Below are positions 15,821 to 24,265 of a DNA stretch of 64,000 nt, piece after piece. The translations under genes and the position numbers were made by a program. The DNA lies in contig JAPJOH010000002.1 of NCBI GenBank assembly GCA_030826265.1, forward strand, positions 62,001 to 126,000. Reading direction: 5' to 3'. Under the pieces are notes generated by a model. It searched no databases. It was given only the letters and a program-made list of their open reading frames with translations, and was not told the origin of the DNA. Origin of the DNA: Collinsella aerofaciens. GTDB taxonomy: Bacteria > Actinomycetota > Coriobacteriia > Coriobacteriales > Coriobacteriaceae. Numbering within the stretch: position 1 is the first letter of the stretch; the number at the start of each line of letters is the position of its first letter.

Positions 15821-17197
15821 ATGGATACTCAGACCCCAACATATTCCGATGACGAGCTGACCGCAGCGCTTGCCGAGCACCTGGCGTCGCTCGATTGCGA
15901 CGACAGCTATCGCGTGGAGCGTGTACTTAAGCGCTCGACCGTTGAAACAACCGAGCTCGTGTACTTTGAAGGAACCGGCGGTGGCTCGCTCGGCCCCTTT
16001 GTCCGTAAACGCATCGATGCTTCGGCTCAAATCGGCGGGGCATACGAGCGTCTGTTTGCCGTTCAGCGGGCAGGCAGGCGTTTTGAGCACCTGCCCAGAA
16101 TCGTCGATTGTCGTCGTGTGGGCGACGAGCTCAACGTGGTTATGGAATACATCGAAGGGGAGACGCTCGGGGCGCTGGTGGACCGTCTGGGAGCCACCCC
16201 CGATTATGCGCGTGAATTGTATCCTGTCCTTTGCGACGCCGTGGGCGAGCTCCATGCCGGTTTTGCAATGGCGGGGGAGACGTCGGCGCCGGTGATCCAT
16301 CGTGACCTCAAGCCGTCGAATATCATCGTGACAGGTGCCAACTATACGCCTGATGACGGCCTGACGTTTTCATCGCTGGTGATTATCGACCTGGGGATCG
16401 CGCGCGTATGGCACGATGGCGCCGATGCCGACACCGTCAAGTTTGGCACGCGACCCTATGCGCCGCCCGAGCAGTATGGGTTTGGGCAGACGAGCGTGCG
16501 AAGCGACGTCTACGCACTTGGCGCCCTGTTGTTCTTCTGCTTGACGGGAGTCGACCCTAAGCCAGGGCTCGACATGCGCGAGCAATGCGAGGCGCGCGGC
16601 ATTCCCACTCCACTTGCCGATGCCGTCTGCATGTCGATGGCGCTCGACCCGGCCAAGCGTTTTGCGAGTGCGGAAGCGTTGGGACGGGCGACGCGCGCGG
16701 CATACGATCTGAGTCGCCCCGTGCGGCCTCCTGCGCCGCCTGTCCGAACTCCGGCCTCGGAGACGGTGTTGACGCCCCAAGGGCTCCAGAACCCCGCAGG
16801 GCCTCCTGGCCCTGCCGCCTCCGCTGCATGCGGCCTGCTCTCTCGCGTTCCGGAGTCTCTGGGCCGCATTTGGAATACGCTCGTCTGCTTCTCGCTGCTT
16901 GTGTTCTTTGCCGGAAGTCACTTTGCCGTCTTTCACCCCACCGGAGCAAACCAAAGCTACCCGACGTGGCTTCTCATAATCGAGTATTTTTTCTTTGTCG
17001 ATGGCCTTATGGTGCTTATGCATTTCGCACTGCTCGATAAGCGCCGTCTTCGTCGGCGATTCGCACTGCTCGACAGCTATCGCGGCAAGAAACTCGCGAA
17101 ACTCTGGCTCAAGGCATTGGGTGTGCTGCTCCTATGCATGATTGTCATAGTCGCGGTTGCCAATGCGACCGGCGTCGTCGATACCTCCGCTACCTAA
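15821..17197 (+). CDS. Membrane-bound Ser/Thr protein kinase
   Basis: A Hanks-type kinase domain occupies about residues 25-285. The Lys is in FVRKRIDA, the catalytic loop is HRDLKPSNIIV, the metal-binding triplet is DLG instead of DFG, the activation segment ends in APPEQYG, and SDVYALGALL follows. A Pro-rich linker leads to three hydrophobic helices (about 350-368, 380-400 and 425-447), placing the kinase at the membrane with no extracellular PASTA domains. A canonical glycine-rich loop is not evident. The start is uncertain: ATG at 15821, 15812 or 15809, or GTG at 15791. TATGAT lies just upstream of 15821, so a leaderless transcript is possible. Confidence 0.88.
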   Translation: MDTQTPTYSDDELTAALAEHLASLDCDDSYRVERVLKRSTVETTELVYFEGTGGGSLGPFVRKRIDASAQIGGAYERLFAVQRAGRRFEHLPRIVDCRRVGDELNVVMEYIEGETLGALVDRLGATPDYARELYPVLCDAVGELHAGFAMAGETSAPVIHRDLKPSNIIVTGANYTPDDGLTFSSLVIIDLGIARVWHDGADADTVKFGTRPYAPPEQYGFGQTSVRSDVYALGALLFFCLTGVDPKPGLDMREQCEARGIPTPLADAVCMSMALDPAKRFASAEALGRATRAAYDLSRPVRPPAPPVRTPASETVLTPQGLQNPAGPPGPAASAACGLLSRVPESLGRIWNTLVCFSLLVFFAGSHFAVFHPTGANQSYPTWLLIIEYFFFVDGLMVLMHFALLDKRRLRRRFALLDSYRGKKLAKLWLKALGVLLLCMIVIVAVANATGVVDTSAT

Positions 17198-17200
17198 AAG

Positions 17201-17226
17201 AAAAGGACCCCATTGGGGCCCTTTGC
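17201..17226 (-). terminator. Terminator shared by the kinase and hydrolase genes
   Basis: AGGACCCC and GGGGCCCT pair around ATT. On the minus strand it is followed by a T-rich run, suiting the cell-wall hydrolase gene; it may also serve the plus-strand kinase gene. Confidence 0.65.
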
Positions 17227-17234
17227 AGTTGCAC

Positions 17235-18383
17235 TTAGATGCGGTTCATCTGAGCGGCGACTTTGTTGTACCAGTCCTGCCACGTGGGCGGGCAGTACTT
17301 TTTGGCCGCTGCCGGGGTAAGGGTGGAGCCGTAGTTGGCGCCCAGATAGGCAACGTGAGCGGAGATGCCCTCGCTCCAGCTGCCAAAGCTGCGCCAACCG
17401 CCGCCACGTGCACTCCAGCCCCAGGCGTTGTAAGAATTGGCGCAATAAGCACCCTTGGTGCTCTCGATGCAGGCGATGGCGGGGGACCAACGGGGGTCGA
17501 CACCGGTATTCCAAGCGGCGACGGCAAAGTTATAGCCCTGGCCTGCCATGGGGGAGCCGGCGAGATAATTGTCGATGCGGCCTGTCCACTCATTAATGAA
17601 CGAATCGTAATCGGAGCTACCAGTATTGGAGCTGTTCACCGTGGTGTCGATGGTGGTGTTGGTGTTGGTGGCCTGGCTGCTGGAATTGCTGCCGCTTACG
17701 CCCTCGCCCGAGAGCTTCTCGGCGGCAGCGGCCTTATCGGCCTCAAGCTTGGCAAGCTCGGCGGCATTTTCCTGCTCGGCTTTTGCCTGTGCCTCGCTGC
17801 GGAGCTGCTGGGCCTGTGCCAGCGCATCCTCGGCGTTTTTCTGCTCTGCCTCAAGCTGTGACTTGGCCTGCTGGAGCTCAGCCTTGTTCTGCTCGAGTTC
17901 GGTTTGCATGTTATTGAGCTGTTCGATCTCGTCGACGCTCGAGCTCGTGATCTGGTTGGTGTATTTGCAGGTCGTGATGAACTCACCCAGGCTCTGTGCG
18001 TTGACCAGGAAGCTCACGATGGGATTGGTGCCCTTCTGATACTTGTACAGATCGCGCATGGCGGAGCTTGCCTTGGCCTGCTGCTCGGGAAGCTTGGCCT
18101 CGATTTCCTTGATGCTTGCCTCATTGGAGTCAATCTGCTTTTGCAGGTCATCGAGTTTGGTGCGGGCGTCGTTGTAGGCGCTCGTGGCGGCTTCGATCTT
18201 CTGCTGGGCTGCGGAAAGCTGGTCCTGCGTTGCCTGCGAGGCGGCATACGCCGCAACGGGGGAGAGCATCGGCGTGGCCGTCAGCGCAACGGCGAGCACG
18301 GCGCTCGTGATGATACGAGCCGGCTTCGACGCAATGAACGCTGCGGTGCGATGATTCGAATGCTGCATCCAGTCCCTCTGCAA
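17235..18383 (-). CDS. Secreted coiled-coil protein with a lysozyme-like C-terminal domain
   Basis: A 382-residue protein exported by a Sec signal (TSAVLAVALTATPML, cleavage likely after AYA). Residues about 50-230 form a PcsB/NlpC-type coiled coil rich in Gln, Glu and Ala (QLSAAQQKIEAATSAY). A Ser/Thr/Asn linker follows, then a C-terminal domain of about 120 residues (NFAVAAWNTGVDPRWSPAIACIESTKG, SYNAWGWS, GISAHVAYLG). Its Glu in CIES and the NAWGW motif fit a transglycosylase/lysozyme-like fold. Likely a peptidoglycan hydrolase in daughter-cell separation; substrate inferred. An alternative start is Met at 18368. Confidence 0.8.
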   Translation of the reverse strand: MQRDWMQHSNHRTAAFIASKPARIITSAVLAVALTATPMLSPVAAYAASQATQDQLSAAQQKIEAATSAYNDARTKLDDLQKQIDSNEASIKEIEAKLPEQQAKASSAMRDLYKYQKGTNPIVSFLVNAQSLGEFITTCKYTNQITSSSVDEIEQLNNMQTELEQNKAELQQAKSQLEAEQKNAEDALAQAQQLRSEAQAKAEQENAAELAKLEADKAAAAEKLSGEGVSGSNSSSQATNTNTTIDTTVNSSNTGSSDYDSFINEWTGRIDNYLAGSPMAGQGYNFAVAAWNTGVDPRWSPAIACIESTKGAYCANSYNAWGWSARGGGWRSFGSWSEGISAHVAYLGANYGSTLTPAAAKKYCPPTWQDWYNKVAAQMNRI

Positions 18384-18429
18384 TCAATCGTAGGTTATGG
18401 TTCGAACGGTATTCTACTACTGCTTTCGA

Positions 18430-18540
18430 CCTCAACTTGAACCTTAAAGGTTCCAAAGGGTCAAGTTGAACTTGAGGCTTTGGCTTTGACCTGCAGTTAT
18501 GATGAATTGTTGAGAAACCATAGAGTTCAACTTTAACGTT
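18430..18540. repeat. Cluster of TTCAA/TTGAA palindromic motifs between divergent transcription units
   Basis: The stretch carries CTCAACTTGAAC, TCAAGTTGAACTTGAGG and TTCAACTTTAA, which are overlapping direct and inverted copies of TCAACTTGA. Lying upstream of the cell-wall hydrolase gene, it may be a regulator binding array. No other feature seen in this 219-nt gap. Confidence 0.35.
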
Positions 18541-18602
18541 ACGGCACCCTATTGCAACGGGATTCTTGGCTGTAAAAGCTACTTCAACGTGGGATTTTGC
18601 AA

Positions 18603-19235
18603 CTACAGGGTTCCTTCGCGACGAGCCTGCTCCACCTCTTTGAGTGCGTCGGCGGGAGTGAAGGAACAGGTGCCATCGCCGAGCTTGACCACCTGTATGT
18701 CGTCGCCGGTATGGGCTTCTCCGCCTTGTAGCACCACGCCGAAAATGCCCTCGTGGGGAAAGATACAGTCGCCGGCGAGATAGTAGATGGCACAGCGGGT
18801 GTGGCAGACCTTGCCGATCTGACTGATTTCGACCAGGACATCGTTGCCAATCTTGAGCTGCGTTCCCAGGGGGAGCGAGAGCAGGTTGATGCCCTGGGTT
18901 GTGAAGTTCTCGCCAAAGTCGCCCTCGTGCACATCGAGCCCGCGCGCCTGCGCCGTCTGGATAGACTCTGCAGCTAAAAAGGAAACCTGGCGGTGCCAAT
19001 GCCCGGCGTGCGCATCGGAGGCGAGGCCAAACTGCTCGATGACGGTGTCGTGCCCGTCGGCGACGGGTGACTTACGCGTGCCTTTGTGCTCCGACGTGTT
19101 GATTGAGACGATACGGGCAGGCCCGTTGTAAGCATCGTTTGCGGTGCGTAGGGGAGCTGCCGTCTGGGCACGATCTGCAAGTTCGCGCTTGGCGGCGTCA
19201 ATGATGGGGTTGTTGATCGGATGAGCCTGGGGCAC
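18603..19235 (-). CDS. MOSC-domain protein
   Basis: A 210-residue MOSC protein (MOCO sulfurase C-terminal domain family). IVSINTSEHKGTRKSPV, DAHAGHWHRQVSFLAAESI, GDFGENFTTQGINLLSLPLGTQLKIG and the conserved Cys in GKVCHTRCAIYYLAGDCI are the family signatures. Members bind or transfer sulfur or act in reductive detoxification with molybdenum cofactor; this one has no fused catalytic domain. The start is GTG with AAAGGTG six nt upstream. No molybdenum genes are nearby. Confidence 0.88.
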   Translation of the reverse strand: MPQAHPINNPIIDAAKRELADRAQTAAPLRTANDAYNGPARIVSINTSEHKGTRKSPVADGHDTVIEQFGLASDAHAGHWHRQVSFLAAESIQTAQARGLDVHEGDFGENFTTQGINLLSLPLGTQLKIGNDVLVEISQIGKVCHTRCAIYYLAGDCIFPHEGIFGVVLQGGEAHTGDDIQVVKLGDGTCSFTPADALKEVEQARREGTL

Positions 19236-19370
19236 GGTGCACCTTTCGACGGGGCGGGCTACATGTTGAATCCTACAACAACGGTAGGTTCATTGCCCAT
19301 TGTCATACAACGGTGGGCGCCGTCTTCGTGCTGGACGATTACGTCGATTGCCATAGATACGGTGGAGCTT

Positions 19371-19398
19371 TGGGCGCCGGTGGCTTGGCACGCTAGAA
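19371..19398 (+). promoter_or_regulatory. Candidate promoter of the ATP-grasp gene
   Basis: TTGGGC and TAGAAT separated by 18 bp lie about 60 nt upstream of the start codon at 19456. Match is moderate. Confidence 0.4.
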
Positions 19399-19455
19399 TA
19401 AATCAGTTGCGCAAAGACCGCCCGTTGTGTGGGCAGTTCATGATAGGAAGTTTCC

Positions 19456-20712
19456 ATGGCATTGCAATTTACAGAGCGCGAGTTCATTCCCGTGCTGCTC
19501 GGTGGCGACATCAACGCCTATTCGGTGGCGCGCGCCTTCTACGAGGAGTACCAGGTCAAGAGTCTGGTCTTTGGCAAGTATCAGACGGGTCCCGCGTACC
19601 GCAGCCAGATTATCGACTACACGCCCAACGTGGATATCGACACCATGCCCGTGATGCTCAAAACCGTCAACGGCATTGCCCAAGCGCATGCCGACAAGAC
19701 TATTGTCCTTGTGGGCTGTGGCGACAACTATGTCGCTCTCGTGGCTCAAGCCAAGGATGCCCATGAGTTGGCGGATAACATCGTCGCGCCTTACGCTCCC
19801 TATAGCATGCTTGAGCAGTGCCAGAAGAAGGAGATCTTCTACGAGCTGTGCGAGAAGCATGGCGTGCCCTATCCGCACACCTTTACCTTCACCATGGCGA
19901 TGCTGAACGCCCAGGGTGAGGCGCCTGCCGAAGTGCTCGACCAGATCGATTTTCCTTACCCGATGATTCTGAAGCCTTCTGACGGCATCATGTGGTGGCA
20001 GCATGAGTTCGAGGGCCAGAAGAAGGCCTATGAGATTGCCGACCGCGCCGAGCTGGAACAGGTCATTCGCGATTCGTATGCCAGCGGCTACACCGACGAC
20101 CTGATCTTGCAGGATCGCGTGCCCGGCAACGACGAGTACATGCGCGTGCTCACCAGCTATTCCGACCGCAACGGCAAGGTCCGCATGATGTGCCTGGGTC
20201 ACGTGCTGCTCGAGGAGCATCAGCCCCACGGTGTCGGCAACCATGCCTGTATCATTACCGAGCCCAATGACGAGCTCATGGGCGGCGTGCGCAAGCTGCT
20301 CGAGGACCTGAACTTTGTAGGTTATTCCAACTTTGACGTTAAGTACGACGAGCGCGACGGCTCGTTTAAGTTCTTCGATTTCAACACGCGCCAGGGCCGC
20401 AGCAACTACTACGTTACCAACAGCGGCTTTAACGTTGCCAAGTATGTGGTGGACGAGTATGTGTTCGACCGCCCGTTTGAGTCGGAGTTTGTGACGGCAC
20501 AGGACGAGGCGCTGTGGATGGTCGTTCCCATGGGCGTCGTCGACAAGTACGTCAAGGATCCCGAGCTGCGCGCTAAGGTGCATCGCCTGGACAAGGAAGG
20601 CAAGGGCGCCGACCCTTCGTTTATGAAGGGCGACTTTGTCTTTAATCGCTGGCTGCGCATGTGGCACACCAAGCTGCGCCACTTTAAGCTGTTCAAGACG
20701 TATTACAAGTAG
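19456..20712 (+). CDS. ATP-grasp ligase, probable D-aspartate ligase of the peptidoglycan cross-bridge
   Basis: A 418-residue ATP-grasp enzyme. The N-terminus (EFIPVLLGGDINAYSVARAF) is the pre-ATP-grasp fold. FPYPMILKPSDG holds the ATP-binding Lys, LILQDRVPGNDEYMRVLTSY follows, and VGYSNFDVKYD and KFFDFNTRQGRSNYYV provide the metal ligands. It resembles the Enterococcus D-aspartate ligase (Aslfm) group. The very next gene is an aspartate racemase that would supply D-aspartate. Cytoplasmic, acting on UDP-MurNAc-pentapeptide or lipid-linked precursor. The amino-acid identity is inferred from the pairing; other carboxylate-amine ligases look similar. Confidence 0.82.
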   Translation: MALQFTEREFIPVLLGGDINAYSVARAFYEEYQVKSLVFGKYQTGPAYRSQIIDYTPNVDIDTMPVMLKTVNGIAQAHADKTIVLVGCGDNYVALVAQAKDAHELADNIVAPYAPYSMLEQCQKKEIFYELCEKHGVPYPHTFTFTMAMLNAQGEAPAEVLDQIDFPYPMILKPSDGIMWWQHEFEGQKKAYEIADRAELEQVIRDSYASGYTDDLILQDRVPGNDEYMRVLTSYSDRNGKVRMMCLGHVLLEEHQPHGVGNHACIITEPNDELMGGVRKLLEDLNFVGYSNFDVKYDERDGSFKFFDFNTRQGRSNYYVTNSGFNVAKYVVDEYVFDRPFESEFVTAQDEALWMVVPMGVVDKYVKDPELRAKVHRLDKEGKGADPSFMKGDFVFNRWLRMWHTKLRHFKLFKTYYK

Positions 20713-20721
20713 ATGAGCGCG

Positions 20722-20751
20722 GCGCCCGTCCGGTTTGCTTCGGGCGGGCGC
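20722..20751 (+). other. Hairpin between the ligase and racemase genes
   Basis: GCGCCCGTCCG pairs with CGGGCGGGCGC around a loop of eight nt, with no U-tract. It is followed by TATGAT (20755), a likely -10 box, so the racemase may have its own promoter. Confidence 0.45.
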
Positions 20752-20796
20752 GGGTATGATACGCGCAATTGCGCAAGCGTCACCAAGGAGGCGGCG

Positions 20797-21543
20797 ATGG
20801 AAAAGCTGGGAGTTATCGGCGGTATGGGCGCCGAGGCCACGTCGTATTACTACGACCAGGTGGTGCGTCATACGGCTGCTGCCTGCGATCAGGAACATAT
20901 CGACATGGTGATGCTCTCCAAGTCGACCATGCCCGACCGCACGTTGGCCATTAAGACCGGCGAGCATGCCAAGCTGCTGGCGACCATGAAAGAGTGCGCC
21001 CAGGCACTCGAGTCGCTGGGCTGTGCGCACATTGCCATTCCCTGCAACACGTCGCACTACTTCTACGACCAGATCCAGTCGTTTACGAAGGTGCCGATTA
21101 TCCACATGCCGCGTGAGTCGGTGCGCTATGCTCTGGCCGGTGCGGTGATGGGGGAGTGCGAGTTCGATCCCAACCTGAGTATGCCGGCCGAGCCGGTGCA
21201 CAAGATTGGCATTATGGGAACCGATGGCACCGTGGGCGCGGGCGTCTACGGCCGCGAATGTAAGGCTGCGGGTGTTGAGGTTGTCTATCCCAGCGAGAAA
21301 CGTCAGAACGATGTGATGTCGCTTATCTACGATGATGTGAAGGCCGGGCGTGAGCCCGATATGGATAAGTTCGACCGTGTGATGTGGGAGTTTGCCCGTA
21401 GCGGCTGCGACCGCGTCATTCTGGCCTGCACCGAGCTCTCGGTGCTGCAAAAGTACCGAGAGATGCCCGAGATCACCCTCGACGCCATGGACGTCTTGGT
21501 ACGCGAATCCATCATTCGCAGCGGCGCCCCCTACCGCCAATAG
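20797..21543 (+). CDS. Aspartate/glutamate racemase family protein
   Basis: A 248-residue cofactor-independent racemase of the aspartate racemase group. It starts EKLGVIGGMGAEATSYYYDQV, and has the two catalytic Cys in IAIPCNTSHYFYDQIQ (about residue 82) and VILACTELSVL (about 207). GIMGTDGTVGAGVY marks the second domain. It interconverts L- and D-aspartate, giving substrate for the ATP-grasp ligase just upstream. ATG at 20797 has AAGGAGG seven nt ahead. A glutamate racemase role is less likely given the aspartate-type motif context. Confidence 0.88.
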   Translation: MEKLGVIGGMGAEATSYYYDQVVRHTAAACDQEHIDMVMLSKSTMPDRTLAIKTGEHAKLLATMKECAQALESLGCAHIAIPCNTSHYFYDQIQSFTKVPIIHMPRESVRYALAGAVMGECEFDPNLSMPAEPVHKIGIMGTDGTVGAGVYGRECKAAGVEVVYPSEKRQNDVMSLIYDDVKAGREPDMDKFDRVMWEFARSGCDRVILACTELSVLQKYREMPEITLDAMDVLVRESIIRSGAPYRQ

Positions 21544-21548
21544 CCCTT

Positions 21549-21586
21549 AACCTGCCAAAAAGGGACAGGTATATTTTGGTAGGTTT
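21549..21586. repeat. Short palindrome with GGGACAGG loop
   Basis: AACCTGCCAAAA and TTTTGGTAGGTT pair (one wobble) around AGGGACAGGTATA. The loop holds GGGACAGG, whose reverse complement CCTGTCCC is in the copy at 6881. Directly after the racemase stop; it may assist termination. Confidence 0.55.
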
Positions 21587-21603
21587 TTATCTGGGGAAAC
21601 AGT

Positions 21604-21642
21604 AAAGGCCTCGGCTCGTTTGGTGCGAGCCGAGGCCTTTTG
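21604..21642. terminator. Bidirectional terminator between racemase and ecfT
   Basis: AAAGGCCTCGGCTCG pairs perfectly with CGAGCCGAGGCCTTT around a 7-nt loop. T follows on the plus strand and TTT on the minus strand, serving convergent units. Confidence 0.85.
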
Positions 21643-21669
21643 CGTTGGGTGGTTGCTGTCGGTGGTGAA

Positions 21670-22416
21670 CTAGAACAGGAAGCCGATGGCGATGAGGGCG
21701 ATGCTGACGATGAGCACGGCGATGTCCAGGCCCTTGATGGGGTAGCGCTTGTACGAGCTGGCGCGTGTACGCAGATAGAAGCCGCGCTGTTCTGCCGCCA
21801 AGGCTGTGGCATCGGTCTTGCCCACGCTCGAGATGAGCAGTGGCACGCACAGTGGCAGCATGAGTTTGAGCTTCTTGATGGGGTTCTTGGTGTCGTACTC
21901 GACGCCGCGCGCGGTCTGCGCCTCCATGATGGCATTCATCTCTTGGCCAAACACCGGCACAAAACGCAGTGCCGTGGTAAAGGTGAAGGCGTAGCGATAC
22001 GGTACGTGCAGTACCTCGACGCAGGCGTTGGCAAGGTCGTTGAGCTTGGTCACCATAAGCATGAGTATGAGTGGCAACGCTACGCCCAGCAGGCGCAGGC
22101 AGGCCTTAGATCCGGTGATGAGGCCGGTATCGGTAACGAAACCCCACACCACGTTGCCGTCACGCATAAATGCCAACTGCAGCACCAGCATGATAAGTGC
22201 GAGCGGAATCAGCAGCTTGAGCAGCGAGAACAGGCGATCGACGACGTCGGCGTAGGCGCCCAGCGCAAGGGTGAGTGCCAAAAAGCCCAACAGCGCCACG
22301 TAGGTGTCGGACAAGAAGATGCCGACGATGATGGCGGCGGCGAGGCCCAGTTTGACGACGGGGTTCAGGCGATGCAGCAGCGTGTCACCCGGCATGTAGT
22401 CGATGACGTTAACCAC
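21670..22416 (-). CDS. ecfT: ECF transporter transmembrane (T) component
   Basis: The energy-coupling membrane subunit: 248 residues with five to six hydrophobic helices (VVKLGLAAAIIVGIFL, LIPLALIMLVLQLAF, GVALPLILMLMV, LMLPLCVPLLIS, LDIAVLIVSIALIAIGF). The coupling-helix motifs are QTARGVEYD and AEQRGFYLR, the Ala-Arg-Gly type pairs that contact the ATPases. The GTG at 22416 overlaps the ATPase gene end by 8 nt with AAGGAG upstream; an ATG at 22449 is the alternative. With the upstream fused ATPase and S component it forms a complete vitamin/amino-acid type importer. Confidence 0.92.
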   Translation of the reverse strand: MVNVIDYMPGDTLLHRLNPVVKLGLAAAIIVGIFLSDTYVALLGFLALTLALGAYADVVDRLFSLLKLLIPLALIMLVLQLAFMRDGNVVWGFVTDTGLITGSKACLRLLGVALPLILMLMVTKLNDLANACVEVLHVPYRYAFTFTTALRFVPVFGQEMNAIMEAQTARGVEYDTKNPIKKLKLMLPLCVPLLISSVGKTDATALAAEQRGFYLRTRASSYKRYPIKGLDIAVLIVSIALIAIGFLF

Positions 22417-24160
22417 GGTGGACCATCTCCTTGGTAATTCGAACGACATCGGAGACCTCGCTCACCTGCGCAAAAGCGGTCGAGACGGAAGATGCCAGAC
22501 GGCGCGAGAGCTCAATAACCTGGGGAGGCTCCACGTAGGCACGCCGCATGAGATCGATGTTCGAGAATAGCTCGTGCGTGCGGCCGCGGTCGAGGATGCG
22601 ACCGTCGGCCATTACCACAATGCGCTCGGCAAAATCCGAGACGACTTCCATATCGTGGCAGACCATGATAACGGCGCAACCGCGCTCGGCCATGGTGCGC
22701 ACCGTTTCCATGACGGTCATGCACTCGCGGTAATCAAGGCCGCTCGTGGGCTCGTCGAGCACGACGATCTTGGGCTCAACCACTACGACGGAGGCGAGCG
22801 CCACCATTTGTCGCTGGCCGCGCGAAAGCGAGAAAGGCGCCTCGTCGGCGGGCAGGCCAAAGCGGTCGATGACGAGCTGGGCACGACGCAGGGCCTCGGT
22901 GCGGTCGATGCCGGCAAGCTCCAGGCCAAAAGCGACCTCGTCGAGCACGGTATCCTTGCAGATCTGGCGGTCGGGGTTTTGGAAGAGCGTTGCGACCTCG
23001 CGGGCGATGCGGCTCGTGGGAACGGCTGCGGTATCCAGCCCCGTAACGCGCACGCTGCCCGAGGCGGGTTTAAGCAAGCCCGTGAGCAGTTTGGTAAGCG
23101 TGGTCTTGCCGGCGCCGTTTTGGCCGACAATGCCCACGAGCTCGCCAGGGTAGAGCGTCAGACTAAGGTCGTGTACGGCGGCGCCGCCATTGGGATAGGC
23201 AAACTCAACATGATCGAAGGTGAGCACGGGTTCGGCGTCCTTGGCATGAGGGCGCAACGACGGTGCATGCGGGGAACCGGCGGGCGCCTGGGCTTCGATA
23301 GCCGCGCGTGCGGGGTCGACGATGCCCGAAATCAGGCACTCGGCCTCATCGACATCCAAGCAAGGGGTACCGCTTACTAGACCATCGGTTTCGAGGCTAT
23401 TGAAGATACGCGTGACGCGAGGGCAGTCGACGCCGATGGCACGAAGCTCGTCGGTATGCGCGAAGACCTCGTGTGGCTCGCCCTGCAGCGCGATTTCGCC
23501 ATGGTTGAGCACGAGCACGCGGTTGCAGTACTCCGAGAGCAGGGCGACCTTTTGCTCAACGACGACGATGGTGATTCCAAGTGTGCGGTTTGCCTCACGC
23601 AGCGTCTCGAAGACCAACGTGGAGCTGGCGGGGTCGAGTGCCGCGGTGGGCTCGTCGAGAACCAAGACGCGCGGACGCATGGCGAGGATGGCGGCGATGG
23701 CTACCTTTTGCTTCTGTCCGCCCGAGAGGGTGGCGATCTCGCGGTCGCGCAGGTCGCTGATGCCGACGGTCTCGAGCGTTTCGCTCACGCGCTGCTCGAT
23801 CTTGTCGTGGGGAACGCCAAAGTTCTCGAGGCCAAAGAGCATCTCGTCCTCGACGATCGAAGCGACCATCTGCGTGTCGATATCCTGCAGCACGCTGCCG
23901 ACGATTTGCGACACGTCGGTCAGCGAGACCTCGCAGGTGTCGTGGCCGTCAACCATGACGGACCCAAAGAACGTGCCGGTGTAGTGGTGGGGCACGGCAC
24001 CTGACAGGCAGGCGGCAAGCGTGGACTTGCCGGCGCCCGAGGGCCCGATGATGCCGATGAAATCTCCCTTGTTCACGCTGAGCGAAATGTGGCTGAGCGT
24101 CTGCTCGGTCTGCGTGCCATAGGAGAACGAGACATCGTCGACGTTGATGATCGTTTCCAT
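22409..24160 (-). CDS. ecfA: Fused double ATPase of an ECF transporter (EcfA1-EcfA2)
   Basis: A 583-residue fusion of two ABC ATPases. First domain: Walker A GPSGAGKST (about residue 39), signature LSGGQKQ, Walker B VLVLDEPTAALD, and switch His replaced by Gln in VVVEQK. Second domain, from about 300: Walker A GQNGAGKTT, signature LSRGQRQ, Walker B IVVLDEPTSGLD, switch His in MVCHDME. A Pro/Ala linker joins them. It powers the S/T complex encoded either side. The missing switch histidine in the first half suggests one consensus and one degenerate ATP site. Confidence 0.92.
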   Translation of the reverse strand: METIINVDDVSFSYGTQTEQTLSHISLSVNKGDFIGIIGPSGAGKSTLAACLSGAVPHHYTGTFFGSVMVDGHDTCEVSLTDVSQIVGSVLQDIDTQMVASIVEDEMLFGLENFGVPHDKIEQRVSETLETVGISDLRDREIATLSGGQKQKVAIAAILAMRPRVLVLDEPTAALDPASSTLVFETLREANRTLGITIVVVEQKVALLSEYCNRVLVLNHGEIALQGEPHEVFAHTDELRAIGVDCPRVTRIFNSLETDGLVSGTPCLDVDEAECLISGIVDPARAAIEAQAPAGSPHAPSLRPHAKDAEPVLTFDHVEFAYPNGGAAVHDLSLTLYPGELVGIVGQNGAGKTTLTKLLTGLLKPASGSVRVTGLDTAAVPTSRIAREVATLFQNPDRQICKDTVLDEVAFGLELAGIDRTEALRRAQLVIDRFGLPADEAPFSLSRGQRQMVALASVVVVEPKIVVLDEPTSGLDYRECMTVMETVRTMAERGCAVIMVCHDMEVVSDFAERIVVMADGRILDRGRTHELFSNIDLMRRAYVEPPQVIELSRRLASSVSTAFAQVSEVSDVVRITKEMVHRG

Positions 24161-24178
24161 GGATACCTTTCATAGTCA

Positions 24179-24222
24179 TTGGGGACGTTCTTAAATGACC
24201 AGTCGTTTAAGAACGTCCCCAA
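24179..24222. repeat. Long palindrome with GGGGACGTTC arms in the ECF operon
   Basis: TTGGGGACGTTCTTAAA and its exact reverse complement are separated by 10 nt. A TGGGACAGTC core follows at 24236. Sits between the ATPase and S-component genes next to the nested hairpin at 24266. Confidence 0.65.
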
Positions 24223-24265
24223 AAGCTCGTTGTTTGGGACAGTCTTTGGTGGTGAAGCACGGAGA

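Noticed and set aside
19438..21540. A 700-codon minus-strand frame opposite the ATP-grasp and racemase genes
   Set aside because: It runs through two well supported plus-strand genes and has no domain or RBS.
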